Below, in pieces: positions 16,488 to 25,056 of a DNA stretch of 64,000 nucleotides (positions are counted from its first letter, which is position 1; the number at the start of each line of letters is the position of its first letter). Source of the stretch: Burkholderia glumae LMG 2196 = ATCC 33617. Its GTDB lineage: Bacteria; Pseudomonadota; Gammaproteobacteria; Burkholderiales; Burkholderiaceae. The notes under the pieces are model-generated. The model was not told the DNA's origin and searched no databases. It saw only the letters and a list, made by a program, of their open reading frames with translations. The position numbers and the translations under genes are program-made. The stretch spans positions 1,798,001 through 1,862,000 of the forward strand of contig NZ_CP009435.1 of assembly GCF_000960995.1 (NCBI RefSeq). The letters run 5' to 3'.

Positions 16488-17861
16488 ATGTCTGAAGAGA
16501 GCGCTATCGAGGCAGTGGGTATCACCAAGGGCTTTGCCGCCTATGCCCGGCCGTCCGACCGGCTCAAGCTCGGCGCGCTCGGCGTGATTTCCCGATTTGC
16601 TCCGTCCGTGGCGCGCCGTTCGCGGGTGGCCGGCGAGGCCAGTACGTTCTGGGCACTGAAGGGCGTGTCGCTGTCGGTGCGGCGCGGCGAGACGATCGGC
16701 ATCGTGGGCCGCAACGGCTCGGGCAAGAGCACGCTGCTGCAGATCGTCTGCGGCACGCTGGCGCCGAGCGCGGGCACCCTGAGCGTCAACGGCAAGGTGG
16801 CGGCGCTGCTGGAGCTCGGCTCTGGCTTCGACGTCGAATATACGGGCCGCGAGAACATCTACCTGAACGCGCAGCTCTACGGCCTCACGCGCTCGCAGAT
16901 CGACGCGCGCTACGATTCGATCGCGGCGTTCGCCGACATCGGCGAGTTCATCGACCAGCCGGTCAAGACCTATTCGAGCGGGATGTTCGTGCGCTTGGCG
17001 TTCGCGGTGATCGCGCACGTCGATGCCGACATCCTCGTGATCGACGAGGCGCTCGCCGTCGGCGACGCGTTTTTCAATCAAAAGTGCTATCGCTTTCTCG
17101 AGGCGTTCAAGCGGCACGGCACGATCCTGTTCGTCAGCCACGACACGTCGACGATCCGCAAGCTCTGCACGAGGGCGGTCTGGATCGACGCGGGCCGCGT
17201 GATCGCGCAGGGCTCGCCGGCCGAGGTCTGCGGCGCCTATCTCGAGGCGCGCTACGGCGAAGCCGCACCGGCGGCCGGCCCGTCGCGGGCCGCGCCGGCG
17301 CCGGATGCCCAGGCGCCGGCGGCCGGGCAGCTCGACGTGCGCCGTGACGCGATCAACGCCTCGGCGCTGCGCAACGATATCCGCGTGCTGCCGTTCAACG
17401 TGGCGTCGCAGGCGTTCGGCGCCGGCGGCGCCCGGATCGTCGATGCGCGTCTGGTGGATGCCGAACGCCGGCCGCTGGCATGGGCGGTGGGCGGCGAACC
17501 GGTCACGCTGCGCGTGACGATCGAGGTGGACGATGCGCTCGTCTCGCCAATCGCGGGTTTCTACATCAAGAACGAGCGCGGCCAGGAACTGGTCGGCGCG
17601 AATACCTACCTGACCTACCTCGGCGATCCGGTCGCCTGCGGCGCGGGCGATACGCTGACCGCCGAGTTTTCGTTCGTGATGCCGGTACTGCCGGTCGGCC
17701 AGTATTTCATCAACGTGGCGATTGCCGACGGCACGCAGTACGACCACGTGCAGCTGCATTGGATTCACGACGCGCTGCCGCTCGAGGTCACCTCTTCGCG
17801 AGTGCGTCACGCACTGGTGGGTGTGCCGCTTGCGGGCGTCGAGATGCTGGCGATCCACTGA
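16488..17861 (+). CDS. Polysaccharide ABC transporter ATP-binding protein Wzt (second copy)
   Basis: A second Wzt-type ATPase of 457 residues. The ATPase half nearly repeats the first Wzt: GRNGSGKST Walker A, LLELGSGFDVEYTGREN, YSSGMFVRLAFA and the Walker B ILVIDEALAVGD. The C-terminal domain (about 250-457) is of the Wzt carbohydrate-binding class but with its own sequence (AGFYIKNERGQELVG, then LPVGQYFINVAIADG). It is followed after 78 bases by a methyltransferase/coiled-coil protein. In O8/O9a-type systems the Wzt C-terminal domain recognises a methylated chain end, so this pairing is suggestive. No second permease is adjacent. Confidence 0.92.
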   Translation: MSEESAIEAVGITKGFAAYARPSDRLKLGALGVISRFAPSVARRSRVAGEASTFWALKGVSLSVRRGETIGIVGRNGSGKSTLLQIVCGTLAPSAGTLSVNGKVAALLELGSGFDVEYTGRENIYLNAQLYGLTRSQIDARYDSIAAFADIGEFIDQPVKTYSSGMFVRLAFAVIAHVDADILVIDEALAVGDAFFNQKCYRFLEAFKRHGTILFVSHDTSTIRKLCTRAVWIDAGRVIAQGSPAEVCGAYLEARYGEAAPAAGPSRAAPAPDAQAPAAGQLDVRRDAINASALRNDIRVLPFNVASQAFGAGGARIVDARLVDAERRPLAWAVGGEPVTLRVTIEVDDALVSPIAGFYIKNERGQELVGANTYLTYLGDPVACGAGDTLTAEFSFVMPVLPVGQYFINVAIADGTQYDHVQLHWIHDALPLEVTSSRVRHALVGVPLAGVEMLAIH

Positions 17862-17939
17862 CATCAGTTTGCTCAGGGGCGCGGGCCGGTGATATCCGGC
17901 TTCCATGACCCCGCGCCATCCGTATCAGGATTTCTCTAT

Positions 17940-20900
17940 ATGACAAAAGCAGTGCGGACGTTTCGGTTCAAGGGTGCGGAGAACGGCCACGAATTCACCG
18001 GCGAGCGGTATCTGCCCGGCGTCGGCGGCCCGATCCAGTATGAGCACTATCATCGCTACCTGTTTTCGACGGCACTCGTCGCCGGCAAGGAAGTGCTCGA
18101 TATCGCCTCCGGCGAGGGCTACGGCTCGGCGCTGCTCTCGCAGGCCGCGCGCTCGGTGGTGGGGGTCGACATCGACGCGGCCGCGGTCGAAAAAGCGCGA
18201 ACGCGCTACGGCGAGCACGCGAACCTGCGATACGAGCACGGCAGCGCAACGGCGATTCCGCTGCCCGACGCCTCGATCGACGTGCTGAACTCATTCGAGA
18301 CGCTCGAGCATTTTCACGAGCACGAGGCCTTCATGCGCGAGGCCAAGCGCGTGCTGCGTCCGAACGGCCTGATGATCATCTCCACGCCGAATCGCCCGAT
18401 CTACTCGCCCGAGGGCGCGCCGCCGAACGAGTATCACGTGCGCGAGCTCGACCGTGACGAATTCGTGGCCTGGCTGTCCAGCGGCTTTCGCAATTTCGTG
18501 CTGTACGAGCAGAAGCCGCTGGCCGGCTCGTGGCTGCAGCGCGAGGGCCGGCAAGGCACGCGTGAGTTCAACTGCTGGGCCGAGCGCTCGATCGGGGAAT
18601 ACCGGTCGACCACGGGACTGCTCGATCCGGTTTACTTCATCGCGATCGCCTCCGACGGCGAACTGCCCGAGCCGGACGACGATCTGCTCGACGGCGGCGT
18701 GTCGTTTACGCGCTACGACCAGGAGCGCAATGCCAAGCTCGGCGCGCAACTGGTCGAGATCGTGCGTCTGACCAACGAGACAATGAGCCGCGGTGACGAA
18801 ATCGGCCGGCTGACGGCCGAGACGGTGCGCCTGACCGAGGCCACGCTCAAGCGCGACGCGGAGATCGCGAAGCTGCACACGGAGCTGGCGCAGCTCAAGA
18901 CCCGCGCCGCTGCCGGCACGGGCGAGGGCAATGGCGGTCAGCGCAGGGAGCGCGCGAACGCCGATCTGCTGGCACGCCTCGGTGAGCAGCAGCAGACGTC
19001 CTCGCTGCTGGTACGGCGCGTCGATGACCTGTCGCGGCACGTGCGTGAGGCGCTCGCGCGGGTGGCGCCGGCCGCTGCGCCGGATCAGGCGGCGCCGTCA
19101 GTCTCGGCGCGCGCGCAGCAGCGTGCGTTGCTGCGCGAGAACCAACAGTTGCGGGAGCAACTGAGCGCGATGCAGCGCTCGATGTCGTGGCGCGTGACGC
19201 AGCCGCTGCGCAGTGTACTGGGCCGCCTGCGCGCGATGCGTCAGCGCCCCGTGCGCTCGGCGCCCGAGCAGGCTGACGGCGCGCTGCTGGCCGGCTTGGA
19301 CGTGACGCCGCGCGCGCTGGCGCAAAGCGATGCGCCGCGCGCCTCGATCGTGGTGTTCCCGCGCCGCGCGGCGTCCGCGGAGGCCGTGCTGGCCGGGCTG
19401 GCGGCGCATACGACCGGCTTGCCGTATCGGGTCGCCGTGCTGGGCGAGTTGGAAGCGGCGCTGCAGACGAAGAGCGGCGCCGACGTGCTTGCGCGCGTCG
19501 AGCTGGACGGCCGGTTCGAGGGCGAGCCGCGGCGCCTGCAACTGCCGGACCTGCCTGGAGAATTCGTGGTGCTGATGTCGGCCGACCTGATGCCGCAGCC
19601 GGGCTGGCTCGAAGCCGTCGAGGAGGCGTTCCGCCGCTTCGGCGCGGACGCCGTTACAGCACTGGTGCTCACGCGCGAAGGCGTGGTGCGGGCTGCCGGC
19701 GCGCGCCTCGACGCCAGCGCGCAACTCCAGCCGCTGCATGCCGGCGACGCGCTGAGCGACGACCGCTTCGGCGCGGTCGAGCGCGTGACGGCGCCGAGCC
19801 CCGGTATCGTCGCGATCCGCAAGGACGTTTGGCGCACCGTGCACGACGAGGTGGCGATGCTGGTGGAAGGCGACATCGATCTGACCGCGACCGCGCTCGA
19901 GCTGGCTTTGCGCGGCCAGTCGCTCTACCTGCAACCGTTCGCGCGTTTCGTCGAGATGGATGCCGCAGCCGCGGGCGCTGACGCATGGGAGCCGGCGCAT
20001 GCGCGCTGGGCGCTGCGTCAGCGCTATGAGCGGCTGTTCCGCGGCAATCGCCCGTTCGATGACGTCCTGGAACTCACCACGCGGCCGAAGGTGGTGGTGG
20101 CCGATGCGTTCGTGCCGAAGCCCGACCAGGATTCCGGCTCGAACGACGTGTACTGGTACATGCGAATCCTGCACGAGTTCGGCTTCGACGTGTGCTTCGT
20201 GGCCGCCTACGAGCCGCCCGTGGCCCCGGACGATCGCTATTGCGCCGCGTTGCGCCGCTGGGGGATTCGCGTCCGCCTCGCCCGCCCCGGGCAGTCGTTC
20301 GGGGAAATCCTTGCCGAGGAGGCCGTGCACGCGCGCGTCGTGCTCGCTCAACGGATCATCGTGGCGCGTGAGGCCATCGAGGTGCTGCAGGCCGGGGCGT
20401 TCGGCACCAAGTTCGTTTTCGGCACCGTCGATCTGCACTACGTGCGCGAGGAGCGTGCTGCCCTGCTGAGCCGCTCGCCAGCCGCGCTCGACGAGGCGAT
20501 GCTGCTCAAGCGTGCCGAGCTGCAGGCGGTGGAGGACGCGGATGCCACGATCGTGGTGAGCCGCACCGAGGCCGAGATCCTGGCGAACCTGGTGCCCGGC
20601 GCCAACGTGCATCGGATCCCGATCCCGCGCATGCCGAATCGCTCGACCGTGCCGTTCGCCGAGCGTTCCGGCGTGCTGTTCGTCGGCGGTTTCGCGCACC
20701 GGCCGAACATTGACGCCGTGATGTTTCTGGTCAAGGAGATCTGGCCGATCGTCAGGCGCTCGCTGCCGGACATCGAGCTGCGCATCGTCGGCAGCGGCGT
20801 GACCGCGGAGGTTGCCGCGCTGGCGGACCCGGCGCAGAAGGTCGTGATCGTCGGCTTCGTCGAGGATCTCGACACGGTCACGTCGGCCGCGCGGCTGTCG

Positions 20901-21242
20901 GTGGCGCCGCTGCGCTTCGGTGCCGGCATCAAGGGCAAGGTCGTGTCGAGCCTGCTGGCCGGCCTGCCGTCGGTGCTGAGCCGCGTCGCCAGCGAGGGCA
21001 TGGGGCTCGTGCCCGGCGAGCAGATGCTGAGCGGCGACAGCGCCGAGGAGATCGCGGCCGCGATCGTGGCGCTTCACGAGGATGCCGCGCTCTGGCAGCG
21101 CATTGCCGACGCCGGCTTCGCAGCGGCGGCGACCGAGTACTCGGTCGAGTCGGTGGCAGCCCGCCTCGCGACCCTGTTGGACTCGATCGGCGTTCGCGAC
21201 GGCACGCGCGACTTGCGCGCCGGCGTGTTCGACGTCCGCTGA
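17940..21242 (+). CDS. Methyltransferase - coiled coil - GT2-like - GT4 fusion protein
   Basis: A 1100-residue multi-domain protein. Residues 1-230 are a class I SAM methyltransferase (EVLDIASGEGYGSALL near residue 55, NSFETLEHFHEHEAF later). Residues about 260-330 and 395-430 are heptad-like coiled coil, the second ending in SMSWRVTQPLRSV, a motif common after coiled coils in O-antigen enzymes. Residues about 465-690 resemble a GT2 domain whose donor-site motif is degenerate (VVLMSADLMPQPGWLE). Residues about 715-1100 are a GT4 transferase (SGVLFVGGFAHRPNIDA, then PLRFGAGIKGKVV). The ATG at 17940 with an upstream AGGA is preferred over a GTG at 17889. The methyltransferase-plus-coiled-coil order beside a Wzt recalls the chain-terminating protein WbdD. 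Confidence 0.85.
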   Translation: MTKAVRTFRFKGAENGHEFTGERYLPGVGGPIQYEHYHRYLFSTALVAGKEVLDIASGEGYGSALLSQAARSVVGVDIDAAAVEKARTRYGEHANLRYEHGSATAIPLPDASIDVLNSFETLEHFHEHEAFMREAKRVLRPNGLMIISTPNRPIYSPEGAPPNEYHVRELDRDEFVAWLSSGFRNFVLYEQKPLAGSWLQREGRQGTREFNCWAERSIGEYRSTTGLLDPVYFIAIASDGELPEPDDDLLDGGVSFTRYDQERNAKLGAQLVEIVRLTNETMSRGDEIGRLTAETVRLTEATLKRDAEIAKLHTELAQLKTRAAAGTGEGNGGQRRERANADLLARLGEQQQTSSLLVRRVDDLSRHVREALARVAPAAAPDQAAPSVSARAQQRALLRENQQLREQLSAMQRSMSWRVTQPLRSVLGRLRAMRQRPVRSAPEQADGALLAGLDVTPRALAQSDAPRASIVVFPRRAASAEAVLAGLAAHTTGLPYRVAVLGELEAALQTKSGADVLARVELDGRFEGEPRRLQLPDLPGEFVVLMSADLMPQPGWLEAVEEAFRRFGADAVTALVLTREGVVRAAGARLDASAQLQPLHAGDALSDDRFGAVERVTAPSPGIVAIRKDVWRTVHDEVAMLVEGDIDLTATALELALRGQSLYLQPFARFVEMDAAAAGADAWEPAHARWALRQRYERLFRGNRPFDDVLELTTRPKVVVADAFVPKPDQDSGSNDVYWYMRILHEFGFDVCFVAAYEPPVAPDDRYCAALRRWGIRVRLARPGQSFGEILAEEAVHARVVLAQRIIVAREAIEVLQAGAFGTKFVFGTVDLHYVREERAALLSRSPAALDEAMLLKRAELQAVEDADATIVVSRTEAEILANLVPGANVHRIPIPRMPNRSTVPFAERSGVLFVGGFAHRPNIDAVMFLVKEIWPIVRRSLPDIELRIVGSGVTAEVAALADPAQKVVIVGFVEDLDTVTSAARLSVAPLRFGAGIKGKVVSSLLAGLPSVLSRVASEGMGLVPGEQMLSGDSAEEIAAAIVALHEDAALWQRIADAGFAAAATEYSVESVAARLATLLDSIGVRDGTRDLRAGVFDVR

Positions 21243-21270
21243 CTCGTTTCCCGCATTTCCGGATATTCCC

Positions 21271-22506
21271 ATGCTGCAATCCCTGTTTTCCCTGTTCCGC
21301 AAACGGCCCGAACGCCGCCGTCGCACCGACGGCAAGCTCGGTGTCGTGATCGAGCTGGCATCGTTCGACAAGGGCGGCCTCGAGAAAGTCGTCCTCGACT
21401 CGGCGATTGCCTTCGATCGCGCGCGCTTCGACGTGACGATCGTCACGCCCGGCACGGTCGGCCATCTCGGTACGGTGGCGCGTGACGCGGGCCTGCGCGT
21501 GGTCGGGCTGCCCGCCGGCAACCCGCTGCCGGCCTACGAGCGCCTGCTCGCCGAGGACGGCATCGACATCGCGATGTCGCACTTCTCGGACACCGGCTAT
21601 CCGCTGTTCGAGAAGTTCGGGATACCGAACGTGACCTACATCCACAACGTCTACGCGTTCTTCTCGGACGCACAGGCGAGCGCGTTTGCGCGCAACGACC
21701 GCTACGTGGACCGCTACGTGTCGGTGTCGCGCAACGCCACGCGCTTCGCCGTGCACCGGCTGGGCGTGTCCGAGGCCAAGGTCGACACCATTCCGAACGG
21801 CTTGATCCTGGCCGAGCACGAGGCGCGCGAGCGCCAGCCGCAGTCGCTCACGCGTGCGGAACTGGGCCTGGCCGACACCGACTACGTGTTCGCCAACGTG
21901 GCGTCCTACAACCTGCACAAGGGCCACTACCTGATGGCCGACGCGATGCTCCACCTGCTGGAGCGGCGCCGCGACGTGAAGATTCTCTGCGTCGGCAACG
22001 TCGTCTATGCGCCGCACATCGACGCGCTGCGGGCCCATCTCGATGCTCATGGCCTGAGCGAGCACATCCTGATGCCCGGCTACGTCGCGGACGTGGCGGC
22101 GGTGCACCGGATCGCCGATGCGTTCCTGCTGCCGTCGTTCATCGAGGGCTGGAGCATCGCCATGAACGAGGCGATGTTCTATCGCAAGCCGATGGTGCTC
22201 AGCGATACCGGCGCGTCGGCCGAGGTGATCGAGCAGGACGACATCGGCATCCTCGTGCCGAACGAGTACGGCGACACCATCGACCTGAACTCGAAGCTGC
22301 TCGACGAACTCGCCTATGCGCCGCGCCGCTACCGCGTCGCACCGGTGCTGGCCGATGCGATGGATCGCATGGCCAGCGATCGCCAGGGGTGGCGCGAACG
22401 CGGTGCGCGCGGCCGCGACAAGATCTATGCGCATTACGACTTCGCCGGGATCGTCTCGCGTTACGAGGCGGTGATCGAGGACGTCGTGCGTGCGCACGCG
22501 CGGTGA
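21271..22506 (+). CDS. GT4 family glycosyltransferase
   Basis: A 411-residue GT-B transferase. The start GVVIELASFDKGGLEKVVLD is the N-terminal glycine-rich loop of GT4 enzymes, and the C-terminal half has VANVASYNLHKGHYL and the EX7E region (LPSFIEGWSIAMNEAMFYRKPMV). It starts 28 bases after the large fusion protein and is followed 12 bases later by an acyltransferase, so all are probably co-transcribed. Acceptor and donor cannot be told from sequence. The ATG at 21271 is chosen because the open frame upstream lies inside the previous gene. Confidence 0.88.
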   Translation: MLQSLFSLFRKRPERRRRTDGKLGVVIELASFDKGGLEKVVLDSAIAFDRARFDVTIVTPGTVGHLGTVARDAGLRVVGLPAGNPLPAYERLLAEDGIDIAMSHFSDTGYPLFEKFGIPNVTYIHNVYAFFSDAQASAFARNDRYVDRYVSVSRNATRFAVHRLGVSEAKVDTIPNGLILAEHEARERQPQSLTRAELGLADTDYVFANVASYNLHKGHYLMADAMLHLLERRRDVKILCVGNVVYAPHIDALRAHLDAHGLSEHILMPGYVADVAAVHRIADAFLLPSFIEGWSIAMNEAMFYRKPMVLSDTGASAEVIEQDDIGILVPNEYGDTIDLNSKLLDELAYAPRRYRVAPVLADAMDRMASDRQGWRERGARGRDKIYAHYDFAGIVSRYEAVIEDVVRAHAR

Positions 22507-22518
22507 CGGAGGCGTCGA

Positions 22519-23097
22519 ATGCTCGGCAGGCTCAAATCGCTGTATCGCTTCCTACGCTGGCGCTTCAAGCCGGCGGTGTGCTTCTATCTTGGCAACCACC
22601 TGTTCATGAACTACATGCCGTACCGCCTTCGGCATGCGTTCCTGCGGCGCTTCTGCCAGGTCCGGATCGGCCATGATTCGAGCATCGCGATGGGCTGTTT
22701 CGTCACCGGCTACCACATCTCGATCGGCGACAACACGGTGGTGAACCGGTACACCTATCTCGACGGCCGCGTGCCGCTCACGATCGGCAACAACGTCAAC
22801 ATCTCGCACTACACGCTGATCCAGACGCTCACGCACGACCCGCAGAACCCCGACTTCGTCTGCCTCTGCAAGCCGGTCGTGATCGAGGATCACGTCTGGA
22901 TCGGCGCGCGCGCGATTATCTGTCCTGGCGTGCGGATCGGCGAGGGTGCCGTGATCGGCGCCGGCTCGGTGGTGACGCGCGACGTCGAGCCTTACACGAT
23001 CGTCGGCGGCAATCCGGCGCGCTTCATCAAGGAGCGCTCACGCGAGCTGCGCTACCGCTCGCGCTATTTCCCGTTCTTCGATACGGATATCCAGTAA
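22519..23097 (+). CDS. Left-handed beta-helix acyltransferase (WbbJ/CysE-like)
   Basis: A 192-residue hexapeptide-repeat transferase. The repeat region runs from IGHDSSIAMGCFV through VVIEDHVWIGARAIICPGVRIGEGAVIGAGSVVTRDV, ending in the usual VGGNPARFIKER. The His in LIQTLTHDPQ is a good catalytic candidate. Members of this group O-acetylate sugars during polysaccharide assembly, using acetyl-CoA in the cytoplasm. In this operon it probably decorates the O-antigen or its chain end; that is inference. Confidence 0.88.
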   Translation: MLGRLKSLYRFLRWRFKPAVCFYLGNHLFMNYMPYRLRHAFLRRFCQVRIGHDSSIAMGCFVTGYHISIGDNTVVNRYTYLDGRVPLTIGNNVNISHYTLIQTLTHDPQNPDFVCLCKPVVIEDHVWIGARAIICPGVRIGEGAVIGAGSVVTRDVEPYTIVGGNPARFIKERSRELRYRSRYFPFFDTDIQ

Positions 23098-23140
23098 CGG
23101 CTGCGCGCGTCGCGCGTGCATCACTCGCTCATTTCACATC

Positions 23141-24178
23141 ATGGCCCTGTTCCCGTTCCGCCGCCGTCCCGTGCCGCCCGCCAGCGCCCCGTCCGCCGGG
23201 CCGGGCCGGATTCCGGTCCCGGCCGGCTTTACCGTGCCCGCCGAGGGCGAACTGTCGGCGGCGACCATCTCGGTGGTCATTCCGCTCTACAATCACGCGC
23301 GCTACATCGAGGGCGCGCTCGACAGCGTGCTGTCGCAGACCTCGCCTGCCGACGAGATCATCCTGATCGACGATGGCTCGTCCGACGACGGCTACGCCGT
23401 GGCGCAGCGCGTGCTCGCGCGCGTGCCGAACGCGCGGGCGTTCCGTCAGGACAACGCGGGCGCGCACAACACCATCAACCGCGCGATCGGCATCAGCCGT
23501 GGCGACTACGTGGCCGTGCTCAATTCCGACGACGTGTTCGCGCCCGGCAAGCTGGAACGCTGCCGGCGCGTGCTCGGCGCACTGCCGGGCACGGCGCTGG
23601 TGGCGGGCGAAATCGGCATCATGGACGACCATGGCACGCGCCTCGAGAGCGGCGCCACGATCGATTGGCTCGCGCGCGCGCGCGCGTTCCTCGACGACAC
23701 CGGCTTGCCGCAACTGGCGCTGCTAAACGAGAACTCGGTCGGCACGACCTCCAACATGGTGTTCAGCCGTGCGCTCTGGGAGGCCGCCGGCGGCTTCCAG
23801 CCGCTGCGCTACTGTCACGACCTGGATTTCCTGATGTATGCGTATGCGCACGCGTCGGTCCACGTCGATCGCGGCCACGAGCACATCGTCTACCGCGTGC
23901 ATGAGCGCAACACCATCAAGGAGGATCTCGGCCGCGTGCGCGTCGAGATCGCTGCGGTGATCGCGCAGGCGCTCGAGATGACCGGTCCGGCGCTGTTCTC
24001 CGCGAAGCTCGGCGCCGACGATTTCGACGCGTTCCGCCGTTTCCTCGCCAACAAGGCAATGTCCGACCTCGTGCTGTTCCTGCAAACCGCCGCGCGCGCG
24101 TTTGCATCGCGCGCGGCGTTCTACGCTTATGCGACCGACCCGGCCCAGGCCGAGGCGTTTCGCAGCGCGCTCGCCTGA
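23141..24178 (+). CDS. GT2 family glycosyltransferase
   Basis: A 345-residue GT-A transferase with an N-terminal Pro-rich stretch of about 40 residues, then ISVVIPLYNHARYIEGALDS, ILIDDGSSDDG and the metal-binding AVLNSDDVFAPGKL. It starts 43 bases after the acyltransferase on the same strand. Substrate is not predictable. Residues after about 280 form a helical C-terminal region. Confidence 0.87.
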   Translation: MALFPFRRRPVPPASAPSAGPGRIPVPAGFTVPAEGELSAATISVVIPLYNHARYIEGALDSVLSQTSPADEIILIDDGSSDDGYAVAQRVLARVPNARAFRQDNAGAHNTINRAIGISRGDYVAVLNSDDVFAPGKLERCRRVLGALPGTALVAGEIGIMDDHGTRLESGATIDWLARARAFLDDTGLPQLALLNENSVGTTSNMVFSRALWEAAGGFQPLRYCHDLDFLMYAYAHASVHVDRGHEHIVYRVHERNTIKEDLGRVRVEIAAVIAQALEMTGPALFSAKLGADDFDAFRRFLANKAMSDLVLFLQTAARAFASRAAFYAYATDPAQAEAFRSALA

Positions 24179-24204
24179 CCCGCCCGCTGCCGAGGCCCGC
24201 ATCC

Positions 24205-25056
24205 ATGCACGATTTCGACGCTTCCCGGCCCGGCCGCGACCGACTCGTGGTGTCGATCGTGGCGTACCGGCCCGACGTTCCGGTGCTGACGCACACGATC
24301 GAACGGCTGGCCGGCGCGGTGGCCCACGCGCGCGCGCGGCGCGGTGCATTGCCGGTGACGGTGCTTCTGATCGACAATGGCGGGCTCGACGCGGCCGCGG
24401 GTGCCGACCTGCTGCGGCACCTGGCCAGCGCGGGAATCGAAGGGCGCGTGATCTCGGGGCACGGCAACGTCGGATACGGTCGTGGTCACAATCTCGCGAT
24501 CGACCTGGTGCCCGCGGACTTTCATCTGATCCTGAATCCGGACATCGACCTCGCACCGGATGCGCTGAGCGAGGCGCTCGCTTTCCTCGACGGCCATCCC
24601 GAGGTCGGCCTGCTGTCGCCCTACGTGGCGGGGGCCGACGGCGCGATGCAGTATCTGTGCCGACGCCGGCCCACCGTGCTGAGTCTGTTCGTGCGCGGTT
24701 TCCTGCCCCAACGGCTGCGCGCGCCGTTCGCCGCGCTGCTGGCCGACTACGAGATGCGCGACGTGATCGACGGCGAGCACGTGCGGCTCGATCCGCCGAT
24801 CGTCAGCGGCTGCTTCATGCTGTTTCGCACCTCGGTGTTGCGCCGGCTGGGCGGCTTCGATCCGCGCTATTTCCTGTATTTCGAGGATTACGATCTGAGC
24901 CTGCGTACCCACGAGGTCGCGCGCATCGCCTATGTGCCCGCCGTGCGCACCACCCATTACGGCGGCCATGCGGCGCGCAAGGGCTGGCTGCACGTGAAGC
25001 TGTTCGGCGCATCGGCGGTCCGGTTCTTCAATCGTTTCGGCTGGAGGCTCTGGTGA
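24205..25056 (+). CDS. GT2 family glycosyltransferase (WbiE/rhamnosyltransferase-like)
   Basis: A 283-residue transferase with VVSIVAYRPDV at the start, LLIDNGGLD, GHGNVGYGRGHN, the acidic motif LILNPDIDLAPDAL and the acceptor-side block YFEDYDLSLRTHEVARIAY. The layout resembles the rhamnosyltransferase group found in Burkholderia O-antigen loci. Its stop overlaps the GTG start of the next gene (GTGA), so translation is probably coupled. Confidence 0.87.
   Translation: MHDFDASRPGRDRLVVSIVAYRPDVPVLTHTIERLAGAVAHARARRGALPVTVLLIDNGGLDAAAGADLLRHLASAGIEGRVISGHGNVGYGRGHNLAIDLVPADFHLILNPDIDLAPDALSEALAFLDGHPEVGLLSPYVAGADGAMQYLCRRRPTVLSLFVRGFLPQRLRAPFAALLADYEMRDVIDGEHVRLDPPIVSGCFMLFRTSVLRRLGGFDPRYFLYFEDYDLSLRTHEVARIAYVPAVRTTHYGGHAARKGWLHVKLFGASAVRFFNRFGWRLW

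Noticed and set aside
16179..17906. 575-codon minus-strand frame opposite the second wzt
   Set aside because: The plus strand carries intact Walker A, signature and Walker B motifs; the antisense product has none and is typical shadow composition.
19098..21521. 807-codon open frame on the minus strand opposite the large fusion protein
   Set aside because: It is the antisense shadow of a gene with clear domains on the plus strand; its translation is Arg/His/Ala-rich without motifs, as expected for GC-rich shadow frames.
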